Shown piece by piece: positions 33,946-40,672 of a DNA stretch of 64,000 bases. Origin of the DNA: JADJSS01 sp964490845 (GTDB lineage Bacteria; Bacteroidota; Bacteroidia; Chitinophagales; JADIYW01). The stretch lies in NCBI GenBank assembly GCA_964490845.1, contig CAZBED010000002.1, positions 1 to 64,000 on the forward strand. The letters run 5' to 3'. The notes beneath the pieces were generated by a model. That model saw only the letters and a list, made by a program, of their open reading frames with translations. It was not told where the DNA came from and did no database searches. Position numbers and translations under genes: made by a program. Position 1 is the stretch's first letter. Every line of letters starts with the position of its first letter.

Positions 33946-34296
33946 ATGCAGGAAATAGAAACAAATATAACCTTTGATGAGGCGGTGTGGGAAGATGTAC
34001 TGGAAAGGCTGGAAAAACAATTTGGGAAAAAACCGGATGTGCAGACGATTATTTTCCTGGTTGGGCATCGTGAATTGGGTAAACATCAGGTGAAATTTTC
34101 CAAAGAACAGAAACAGGATCTGATTCACGTAGGAGTCTGCACCTTGCTAAGCAGGGCTAATTATTACACGTTTCTGGATTTCGATCAGGATGGCTGGCCG
34201 CATTTTGAATATAACAGGGAACAACCTAAATTAGATTCCGTTCAGCAGGAAAAGTTATTGAAGAAGATGATTATTGAATATTTTAATGAACTTTAA
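33946..34296 (+). CDS. Conserved hypothetical protein, cytoplasmic
   Basis: A 116-residue protein without signal or membrane segment. It is acidic at both ends and contains the block IIFLVGHRELGKHQVKFSKEQKQDLIHVGVC. It has the look of a small conserved Bacteroidota protein of unknown function; no named family is recognised. Tight spacing to the amidase gene (16 bp) and to the cyclophilin gene (10 bp) suggests a three-gene unit ending at the terminator at 35025-35064. Confidence 0.75.
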   Translation: MQEIETNITFDEAVWEDVLERLEKQFGKKPDVQTIIFLVGHRELGKHQVKFSKEQKQDLIHVGVCTLLSRANYYTFLDFDQDGWPHFEYNREQPKLDSVQQEKLLKKMIIEYFNEL

Positions 34297-34306
34297 ATTA
34301 TTATCT

Positions 34307-35002
34307 ATGAAAAAAAACATTTTTACCCTTTTGCTGTCTTGTTTCAGTGTGGCGCTGTTGGCTGCAGACAATGATGGAAAAGTAATTATTCAGGAAAAAA
34401 TCAACAAAAAAATGGACTCTTCGACGTATGTACTAATCTCCACTGAGTACGGGGATATTAAAATCCGCTTGTATGATGAGACCCCTCAGCACAGGGATAA
34501 TTTCATCAAATTAGCCAATCAGAAATTTTTTGATTCTACCTTGTTTCACCGGGTGATTCCTACATTCATGATACAAGGTGGTGACCCGCAGTCAAAAACA
34601 GCCAAAGCCGGCGAGCCTCTTGGAATGGGTGATGTGGGATACTATGTTCCGGCAGAATTCAACAAGGATCTGATACACAAACGAGGTGTGCTGGCTGCCG
34701 CACGTGATAACAATCCGCAGAAAGCTTCTTCCGGCTGTCAGTTTTACATCACACAGGGAAAAAAATACTCCGACGAAGAGTTGACGCAAATAAGCAAAGC
34801 GAGAGGCATAACCTGGACCGAAGAACAAAAGAAAACCTATAAAGAAATTGGCGGGACTCCTTCTTTGGATATGAACTACACAGTGTTCGGAGAGGTGGTT
34901 TCCGGAATTGAAGTAGTGGATAAGATCGCATCTGAACCGCGGGACCAGAGAGACCGGCCTGCCAAGGATATAAGGATGACGGTAAAGGTACTAGATAAAT
35001 AA
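34307..35002 (+). CDS. Exported cyclophilin-type peptidyl-prolyl isomerase
   Basis: A 231-residue protein with a signal peptide (FTLLLSCFSVALLAA). It catalyses cis-trans isomerisation of proline bonds in exported proteins. The cyclophilin core includes TEYGDIKIRLYDETPQHRDNF, FHRVIPTFMIQGGDP with the catalytic Arg, GMGDVGYYVPAEF, ASSGCQFYIT and YTVFGEVVSGIEVVDKI. A family insertion appears around EELTQISKARGITWTEEQKKTY. ATG at 34307 is chosen because it starts a good signal peptide. A strong terminator follows 22 bp after the stop. Confidence 0.93.
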   Translation: MKKNIFTLLLSCFSVALLAADNDGKVIIQEKINKKMDSSTYVLISTEYGDIKIRLYDETPQHRDNFIKLANQKFFDSTLFHRVIPTFMIQGGDPQSKTAKAGEPLGMGDVGYYVPAEFNKDLIHKRGVLAAARDNNPQKASSGCQFYITQGKKYSDEELTQISKARGITWTEEQKKTYKEIGGTPSLDMNYTVFGEVVSGIEVVDKIASEPRDQRDRPAKDIRMTVKVLDK

Positions 35003-35024
35003 TCGTTCAGCACCGTGTCTATAC

Positions 35025-35064
35025 AGAGGGTTCAAAACGAAACGTTGCCGAACCCTCTTTTTTT
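35025..35064 (+). terminator. Intrinsic terminator after the cyclophilin gene
   Basis: AGAGGGTTC (35025-35033) pairs perfectly with GAACCCTCT (35050-35058), followed by a T run to 35064. The 16-nt loop can pair further within itself. It separates the cyclophilin unit from the DinB-like gene. Confidence 0.85.
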
Positions 35065-35075
35065 ACAACATTTTG

Positions 35076-35083
35076 TACATTTG
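35076..35083 (+). promoter_or_regulatory. Promoter -7 box of the DinB-like gene
   Basis: TACATTTG is a perfect TAnnTTTG placed 3 nt before the ATG at 35087. It sits right behind the upstream terminator, which makes it the only plausible promoter for the gene and implies a leaderless mRNA. No TTG is present at the usual -33 distance. Confidence 0.5.
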
Positions 35084-35086
35084 GTG

Positions 35087-35641
35087 ATGCAGGCAAGCTA
35101 TCTCACATCGGCTAATAAATTATTCGCATATTACAAAAGAATAGGAGAAGAAGCGATGGCGCAGGTGAGTGAAGAGAAACTGTTTTATCAACCCAACGAA
35201 GATTCCAATTCCATCGCCGTTATTGTGCAGCATTTAGCCGGCAATATGCTGTCGCGCTGGACTGATTTCCTGACAACGGACGGTGAAAAGGAGTGGAGAA
35301 ACCGGGATGCGGAGTTTGAGTCGAATACTACCGGCAGAGAGGAATTAGTGCTGTTTTGGAATAAAGGGTGGCAATGTCTTGAAACTGCGATGGGCTCATT
35401 GACCGAAGAAGATTTGGGAAAAATCATTTACATCCGAAACGAAGGACACACTGTCCTGGAGGCCATTAACCGGCAGCTGGCGCACTATCCCTATCATGTC
35501 GGGCAAATTGTTTTCCTGGCAAAGTTGCTACATGCGGAAGAATGGAAGAGTTTGTCAATTCCCAGAAACAAATCAAGGGAATACAATAAGCAAAAATTTA
35601 CACAGGAAAAAGGAGATTCCTTTTTCACAGATAAGGTATAA
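35087..35641 (+). CDS. DinB-like protein, DUF1572 family
   Basis: A 184-residue helical protein of the DinB/YfiT-like four-helix-bundle superfamily, subgroup DUF1572. Typical positions are SIAVIVQHLAGNMLSRWTDFL (His on the second helix) and INRQLAHYPYHVGQIVFLAKLL with the metal-binding His pair. Members are putative thiol- or metal-dependent enzymes with largely unknown substrates. The start at 35087 is preferred because an upstream in-frame extension would run through the terminator. The cytochrome gene follows 25 bp later. Confidence 0.85.
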   Translation: MQASYLTSANKLFAYYKRIGEEAMAQVSEEKLFYQPNEDSNSIAVIVQHLAGNMLSRWTDFLTTDGEKEWRNRDAEFESNTTGREELVLFWNKGWQCLETAMGSLTEEDLGKIIYIRNEGHTVLEAINRQLAHYPYHVGQIVFLAKLLHAEEWKSLSIPRNKSREYNKQKFTQEKGDSFFTDKV

Positions 35642-35666
35642 TTCCTATATTAGAAAAAAATACACT

Positions 35667-36053
35667 ATGCAATACCATAAAAAGAAACTGGTTGTTTTGC
35701 TGTTACTGGCTTTTTCCATCACAATTATGAGTTTTAAAGATGCTTCCGATGAGAAGAAGGAAGAACCAAAATTTACCAACCTGAAAGTGTTTTCCAGAAA
35801 GATGGCACATGATGACCTGATTGCCATCATGAAGAATTATAACACGGCATTGGGGGTGAAATGTAACCATTGCCACGTGAAGAATGGTGAAAAGATGGAT
35901 TTTGCATCTGATGAAAAAGTGGAGAAAAGCATTGCCCGCAAGATGCAGAAAATGACGAATGCCGTCAATAAAAAATATTTCGGCAAAAATTCCGGAACGG
36001 TGTCCTGCATGACTTGCCACAACGGGAAAATACACCCGAATGATGTAAAATAA
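35667..36053 (+). CDS. Small dihaem c-type cytochrome
   Basis: A 128-residue exported protein. A signal or anchor (about residues 7-22) is followed by two haem-binding CxxCH motifs, CNHCH (66-70) and CMTCH (114-118). The spacing and the segment LKVFSRKMAHDDLIAIMKNYNTALGVKC recall the c-type cytochromes annotated as photosynthetic-reaction-centre cytochrome c subunit-like in non-phototrophs. It should be periplasmic and carry electrons; partner unknown. ATG at 35667 begins the signal peptide. Its stop is one base from that of the convergent gene. Confidence 0.88.
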   Translation: MQYHKKKLVVLLLLAFSITIMSFKDASDEKKEEPKFTNLKVFSRKMAHDDLIAIMKNYNTALGVKCNHCHVKNGEKMDFASDEKVEKSIARKMQKMTNAVNKKYFGKNSGTVSCMTCHNGKIHPNDVK

Positions 36054-36054
36054 A

Positions 36055-37866
36055 TCACAAAGTTTTCACCTGCTCCAGTAATGTACGTTCTTCGGCAGTC
36101 ATGGAGTTATCTAAGTTGGCGGCTTTTTCCATCAAAGCCACTATCTTTTGTTTTTGTTTGGGATTTTGAGGCATACGCACGACCAGTTTATTCGCCTTCG
36201 CCAGCTCCAGAAAACCCTGAATCTTACTAATGTCATAATTCCATTTCTTCGCCAGTGTATTTATATATTGCATTTCTTCTTCAGAAATCCTGCCATCTGC
36301 CGCCACCATCATCAATACATTGTTTAAGGCATAATCCCTTACGGCAAATAACTCTTCTAAGGTGTCCAGCTCCTTATCAACAATGAAAGAAGTACCAGAA
36401 TTAGACTTGAACTGGTTGTATTCAGCGGCCGACATCCAGTCGCTGATAATCCATTCGTATTTAGTGCTGTTGAGTGTTGCCTGACAGTACGTGCAATTGA
36501 TCTCAATCGTATCTTTCACCGGAGCGCCGCAATTCGGACAGCTGTGCGCATACAACGAACCCTGTGGCTTTCCGGCATTGATATCTCTGGACAGGATGAG
36601 CACTTCATCGTATGTGAGGATGCTCACCTCAAAACTCGGCTGGTTGTTAACCGTTGTAATCCGCTGTGATGACCGCTTGAGTGCAACGACAATATTGTCT
36701 TTGTTTTCCTGCCTGAAGTAATCAAAGGACGTTACATGATTCAGGTATAAACGGTTAAATACAAAGGAAGGCTGCGCACGTATCTGACCTTCTATTTTTG
36801 CATACAGCTGGTCCGACACGAATCTTCGGGTGATTTCGGGTTTCTTCAATACCTGTGCCGTCATCATCTGCATATAACCGTTGCTGGCCTTGTCTTCCAG
36901 CAGTTGCAGGGAGAAATCCTGCTGCTCCCCAATCTGTTCGTGTATCTTTTTGGAAAATTTCCCCTGTTTCTCGTATTTTGAATTGGAGTTGAAGTAATCA
37001 TCGGGTTGTGTGATTTCTGCCAGAATCCAGTCATAGTCACCCAGATAGGTGATGGTGGAACAATAAGGGCATTTGGCCGTTTCACCGCCGTCTTCCGGTA
37101 AATTTCCCCCGCAGTTCGGACAGTTGGTCGTATGGTATAAATCTTTTTCCTGGACGCCGGATTTCTTTATGAAAGACCAGTATTCAGTGGCATTCAGCGG
37201 CCCGCCGTCATTGAGTTGCGTATATTTTTTAGAAACGAAGGCATCGTACATGCTGTATTGAATGCCAACGTGTATGATATCGTACACACCATCTGTTTCC
37301 ACATCATCAATGAATACATTACGGATCTGAATGGAATGCATTTCGTTGACCTGTTCAATAGCCTTCATCATGATAAACTGGGTATTGAAACGCTGGTAAA
37401 CGCCATCGGATATCCATTTCCGGACTTTAGATAAATCCTGTTGCATCCAGGCACTCTGTATGTCGATAAATGCCGTCCGGACTTTCGATTTAAAATTATC
37501 CGCATTGAATTCCGGATTTTTTTGCTTGAAATCATCCGGCAGTTTATCTGCCTTGTTGACCAGTGAACCCGGTGAGGCATTGGGCAGGTAGTTTAATCCG
37601 CTGGAAGCTGCGTATCCTTTGGCAATCTTGTATACCACCAGAATGACCAACGCCAATACGATAATATTAAGCGGGAACGGCAACATGAATATGGCACGCA
37701 GCAGGTAATAAACCAGATAAATGATGGCACCGCCATCTCCACCACCTCCGTCACCGCCACCACTGTGGCCGCCACCGCCACCGCCTGCTGATGCAAAAAT
37801 CGGAACTGAAGATGACAACAGTAAAGTGGAAACCAGGAATGATATCAGGAGGTTACGGTTTTTCAT
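36055..37866 (-). CDS. Membrane protein with Tim44-like domains, two zinc ribbons and a TerB-like end
   Basis: A 603-residue protein. A signal peptide (residues 1-26) is followed by a Gly/Asp/His-rich linker (27-47) and a hydrophobic hairpin (about 48-88). Then comes a Tim44-like domain (FKSKVRTAFIDIQSAWMQQDLSKVRKWISD). A first zinc ribbon CPNCGGN...CPYC lies near residues 248-271. A second Tim44-like stretch is followed by another ribbon, CPNCGAP...CTYC, near 440-461. A helical C-terminal part resembles TerB (VLMMVAADGRISEEEMQYI, 520-600). This composite is of unknown function; trafficking or membrane-stress handling is a guess from the parts. It has a 67-bp gap to the glycosylase gene. Confidence 0.8.
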   Translation of the reverse strand: MKNRNLLISFLVSTLLLSSSVPIFASAGGGGGGHSGGGDGGGGDGGAIIYLVYYLLRAIFMLPFPLNIIVLALVILVVYKIAKGYAASSGLNYLPNASPGSLVNKADKLPDDFKQKNPEFNADNFKSKVRTAFIDIQSAWMQQDLSKVRKWISDGVYQRFNTQFIMMKAIEQVNEMHSIQIRNVFIDDVETDGVYDIIHVGIQYSMYDAFVSKKYTQLNDGGPLNATEYWSFIKKSGVQEKDLYHTTNCPNCGGNLPEDGGETAKCPYCSTITYLGDYDWILAEITQPDDYFNSNSKYEKQGKFSKKIHEQIGEQQDFSLQLLEDKASNGYMQMMTAQVLKKPEITRRFVSDQLYAKIEGQIRAQPSFVFNRLYLNHVTSFDYFRQENKDNIVVALKRSSQRITTVNNQPSFEVSILTYDEVLILSRDINAGKPQGSLYAHSCPNCGAPVKDTIEINCTYCQATLNSTKYEWIISDWMSAAEYNQFKSNSGTSFIVDKELDTLEELFAVRDYALNNVLMMVAADGRISEEEMQYINTLAKKWNYDISKIQGFLELAKANKLVVRMPQNPKQKQKIVALMEKAANLDNSMTAEERTLLEQVKTL

Positions 37867-37933
37867 GGAAATGTTTGATGTATAAATATAGTTAAATCGA
37901 AATTAGTTCCATTTTGTGTGGTAACAAATGATG

Positions 37934-38506
37934 TTAAATTTTAAGAATGAAACGCCAGGGCAGCAACGCATCCTCTCCGGCATAATCAATACCGACCCGT
38001 GTTGTGGTGATAATATTAGCGGTATTAATTTTTGTTTTGGTGGTTTCTACCCATATTTCTTTGTCTGTCAGGTGTATGCCGTAATGTTGTTTCGTAATGC
38101 CGAGTGCCTGACATACTTTTCCGGGCCCGTTGCATAAGTTTTTAGTTACCCCTGTGGCATGTCGTCTTTGCAAAATGGTTTCTACCCCTATGGTTGGTTG
38201 TATGGCGCGGATCAGTACCGCCTGTGCCACGTCTTTCCTGCCCGTTACAATATTGAATAAATGATGCATACCGTAACAGAAATAGACATACGATAATCCG
38301 CCTTCCTCAAACATGATTTTGGTGCGTTCCGTTTTACGTTGGTTATAGGCGTGGCATCCTTTCTCAGATTCGCAATACGCTTCTGTTTCCGTAATGATGC
38401 CGCCGGTTTTGACACCATCTATCTCCGTTAAGAGCAGCTTGCCTAACAGGTCTTTTGCAAGGTGTACCACATCTTCATTTCGATAGTATCTTTTAGAGAG
38501 TTTCAT
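37934..38506 (-). CDS. DNA-3-methyladenine glycosylase (AAG/MPG family)
   Basis: A 190-residue base-excision repair enzyme that removes alkylated purines such as 3-methyladenine. The hallmark GGIITETEAYCESEKGCHAY, with the catalytic Glu, is intact. So are SYVYFCYGMHHLFNIVTG, VLIRAIQP and the NGPGKVCQALGI block. ATG at 38506 (MKLSKRYYR) is preferred over one 12 nt upstream. It diverges from the methyltransferase gene across 38 bp. Confidence 0.93.
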   Translation of the reverse strand: MKLSKRYYRNEDVVHLAKDLLGKLLLTEIDGVKTGGIITETEAYCESEKGCHAYNQRKTERTKIMFEEGGLSYVYFCYGMHHLFNIVTGRKDVAQAVLIRAIQPTIGVETILQRRHATGVTKNLCNGPGKVCQALGITKQHYGIHLTDKEIWVETTKTKINTANIITTTRVGIDYAGEDALLPWRFILKI

Positions 38507-38539
38507 TTGACGGTGCAAAATAAAATTATTTTATCTTTG
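38506..38539 (+). promoter_or_regulatory. Promoter of the RsmI-like gene
   Basis: TTTG at 38506-38509 and TATCTTTG at 38532-38539 are 22 bp apart, near the upper end of the usual spacing. The -7 box ends 5 nt before the GTG start at 38545, implying a leaderless transcript with a GTG start. The -33 element overlaps the start of the divergent glycosylase gene. Confidence 0.45.
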
Positions 38540-38544
38540 GTTGC

Positions 38545-39237
38545 GTGAATACACTCTATTTAATACCAACACCTCTCGCAGAAAATGCGTTGTACACCAT
38601 TCCTGATTATGTAAAAGAAATTGTTGTCAGGTGTGACATATTTATTGTGGAAGAGCTGAAGACGGCGAGGCGCTTTATCAAAGCAGTCAATCGTGAAAAG
38701 AATATAGACGAATGTTTGTTCATTGAACTGGATAAGCATGCGAATTATCAATTTGATGAGACACAGTTGATGGCACTGACGAATCAAACCATTGGATTGT
38801 TAAGCGAAGCAGGAACACCCTGCATAGCAGATCCCGGAAATAAGGTGGTGGAGCTGGCACATGAACTCAACTGGCAGGTAATACCGTTGGTGGGGCCTAA
38901 TTCCATTCTGCTGGCATTGATGGCGAGCGGATTCAACGGGCAGCAGTTTACGTTCAACGGCTATCTGCCTATTGAAGCGCAAGACAGAAGAACCAAATTG
39001 CTGCAGATGGAAACGCTGGCAAAGAAAGGGCACACACAGTTGTTTATGGATACCCCATATCGGAATGCAAAACTGCTGGAGGAGTTGTTGCAGGCCTTGA
39101 AATACGATACGATGCTATGTATAGCCTGTAATATAACGGCGAAGGATGAATATATCAAAACGTTGCCCATGGCTGAATGGAAAAAACGTAAATCGGATTT
39201 GCATAAAAAACCATGTATATTTGTCCTTGGTAAATAG
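38545..39237 (+). CDS. SAM-dependent methyltransferase, RsmI-like (tetrapyrrole methylase fold)
   Basis: A 230-residue protein of the tetrapyrrole-methylase superfamily, closest by eye to RsmI, which 2'-O-methylates C1402 of 16S rRNA. It shows LYLIPTPLAE, FIVEELKTARRF, GLLSEAGTPCIADPG, PLVGPNSILLALMASGF and FMDTPYRN. It is shorter than classical RsmI and may be the diverged paralogue seen in Bacteroidota, so the exact substrate is uncertain. The start codon is GTG. DUF3109 follows 35 bp later. Confidence 0.85.
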   Translation: MNTLYLIPTPLAENALYTIPDYVKEIVVRCDIFIVEELKTARRFIKAVNREKNIDECLFIELDKHANYQFDETQLMALTNQTIGLLSEAGTPCIADPGNKVVELAHELNWQVIPLVGPNSILLALMASGFNGQQFTFNGYLPIEAQDRRTKLLQMETLAKKGHTQLFMDTPYRNAKLLEELLQALKYDTMLCIACNITAKDEYIKTLPMAEWKKRKSDLHKKPCIFVLGK

Positions 39238-39272
39238 GGTTTTCATTCTTTAGCGGGATACATACAACAGAA

Positions 39273-39845
39273 ATGATTTTAATTGACGATATATTAATCA
39301 GCGATGATGTAATCGAAAAACAGTTCGTTTGCAATATCAAAAAATGTAAGGGTATCTGTTGCGTGGAAGGCGACAGCGGAGCGCCGGTTGAAAAATCGGA
39401 AACAAAAATCCTGAAGAAGATTTATCCCAAAATAAAGAAGTACCTGATACCGGAAGGCGTTAAGGCGATAGAGGCACAGGGCACATTTGTCGATGAGCCG
39501 GATGATGAATATACTCCTTATGCGACTCCGCTGATTGATGGAGGAGCCTGCGCGTATGTCAATTATGAAAAGGATGGCACGATTACCTGTGGAATAGAAA
39601 AAGCCTGGAAAGACGGTGTGACCGATTTCCGGAAACCCATCAGTTGCCATCTGTATCCGATACGAATAAAGCCTATGGAAACCGTAACGGCGGTGAACTA
39701 CGACGTGTGGGACATCTGCAGCGATGCCTGCACGCTTGGGAAAAAACTGAAAGTACCGGTATACGTTTTTGTAAAAGATGCCCTGATTCGCAAATTCGGC
39801 GAAGATTTCTACGCAGCATTAGACCAGGCGGCCAAACAGGCTTAA
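39273..39845 (+). CDS. DUF3109 family Cys-rich protein
   Basis: A 190-residue cytoplasmic protein opening MILIDDILISDDVIEKQFVC with a cluster CNIKKCKGICCVEGDSG. Further Cys occur in GGACAYVNYE, TITCGIEKAW, PISCHLYPIR and DICSDACTLG. This is DUF3109 (YkgJ-like), a predicted zinc- or Fe-S-binding family whose function is unknown. The Cys count is enough for one or two metal sites. Its stop overlaps the convergent exonuclease stop by 4 bp. Confidence 0.88.
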   Translation: MILIDDILISDDVIEKQFVCNIKKCKGICCVEGDSGAPVEKSETKILKKIYPKIKKYLIPEGVKAIEAQGTFVDEPDDEYTPYATPLIDGGACAYVNYEKDGTITCGIEKAWKDGVTDFRKPISCHLYPIRIKPMETVTAVNYDVWDICSDACTLGKKLKVPVYVFVKDALIRKFGEDFYAALDQAAKQA

Positions 39846-40618
39846 AGATTTATTTTCAGGTAAATCGGGCAGTGGTCGGAGTGCTTCACATCCATAAATA
39901 TTTTCGCATCCACCAATTGTTGTTCCAGTTCTCTGGTAGCCGCATGATAATCGATACGCCAGCCTTTGTTATTGTTACGTGCATTTGCCCGAAAACTCCA
40001 CCAGGAATATTCCTGTTTCTTATCCGGGTGAAAATGACGGAACGTATCGATAAATCCACTGTTGAAATAATGGGTCATCCATTCGCGCTCTTCGGGTAAA
40101 AACCCGGAGCTGTTCTTGTTGCCTACCGGGTCGTGAATGTCTATCGCCTGATGGCAGATATTGTAATCACCCGAAACAATAATTTTCTTTTTTTCTTTTT
40201 TCAGAGCGTGTATATAATTGTAAAAATCCTTCAGGTAATCCATTTTCACACTCTGTCGTTCATCTCCGCTGGAGCCAGACGGAAAATAACTGTTGACCAA
40301 AGTGACATCTCCTATGTCAAGCCGCATCAGCCTTCCTTCAAAGTCGTAGCGATGTATATCCATCCCCTTTACCACGTCTGAATGTGCGCTCTTTACCAAT
40401 GCACCTACGCCGCTATAACCTTTCTTCTGTGCCGGGAACCAGTAATGTGTATACCCGATTTCGTCAAACAACTCTTTAGGAATGCTCAGCTCATCTGCTT
40501 TTATTTCCTGAAACAAATAAACATCATAATTAGTCTGTCTTATCCAGTCCACCAGGCCTTTGGATATCGCAGAACGGATGCCGTTTACATTGTATGATAT
40601 TATCTCTAAAGTATTCAT
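39842..40618 (-). CDS. xth: Exodeoxyribonuclease III / AP endonuclease
   Basis: A 258-residue enzyme that cleaves DNA at abasic sites and degrades 3' ends during base-excision repair. Expected EEP-fold motifs are seen: ISYNVNGIRSA, YLFQEIKADELS with the metal-binding Glu, VSGDYNICHQAIDIH, YSWWSFRANARNNNKGWRIDYH, and SDHCPI at the end with the catalytic Asp-His. Normal length, no signal. The 3-methyladenine glycosylase gene lies 1.3 kb away, so two steps of the same repair pathway are neighbours though not in one transcript. Confidence 0.94.
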   Translation of the reverse strand: MNTLEIISYNVNGIRSAISKGLVDWIRQTNYDVYLFQEIKADELSIPKELFDEIGYTHYWFPAQKKGYSGVGALVKSAHSDVVKGMDIHRYDFEGRLMRLDIGDVTLVNSYFPSGSSGDERQSVKMDYLKDFYNYIHALKKEKKKIIVSGDYNICHQAIDIHDPVGNKNSSGFLPEEREWMTHYFNSGFIDTFRHFHPDKKQEYSWWSFRANARNNNKGWRIDYHAATRELEQQLVDAKIFMDVKHSDHCPIYLKINL

Positions 40619-40672
40619 TTTGATATACCATTTATTTTCATCATTAATGACAAATCGCTAACTTCACCATTC

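Noticed and set aside
35015..35086. Longer N terminus for the DinB-like protein
   Set aside because: The extension would be encoded by the terminator hairpin at 35025-35064 and adds no conserved residues.
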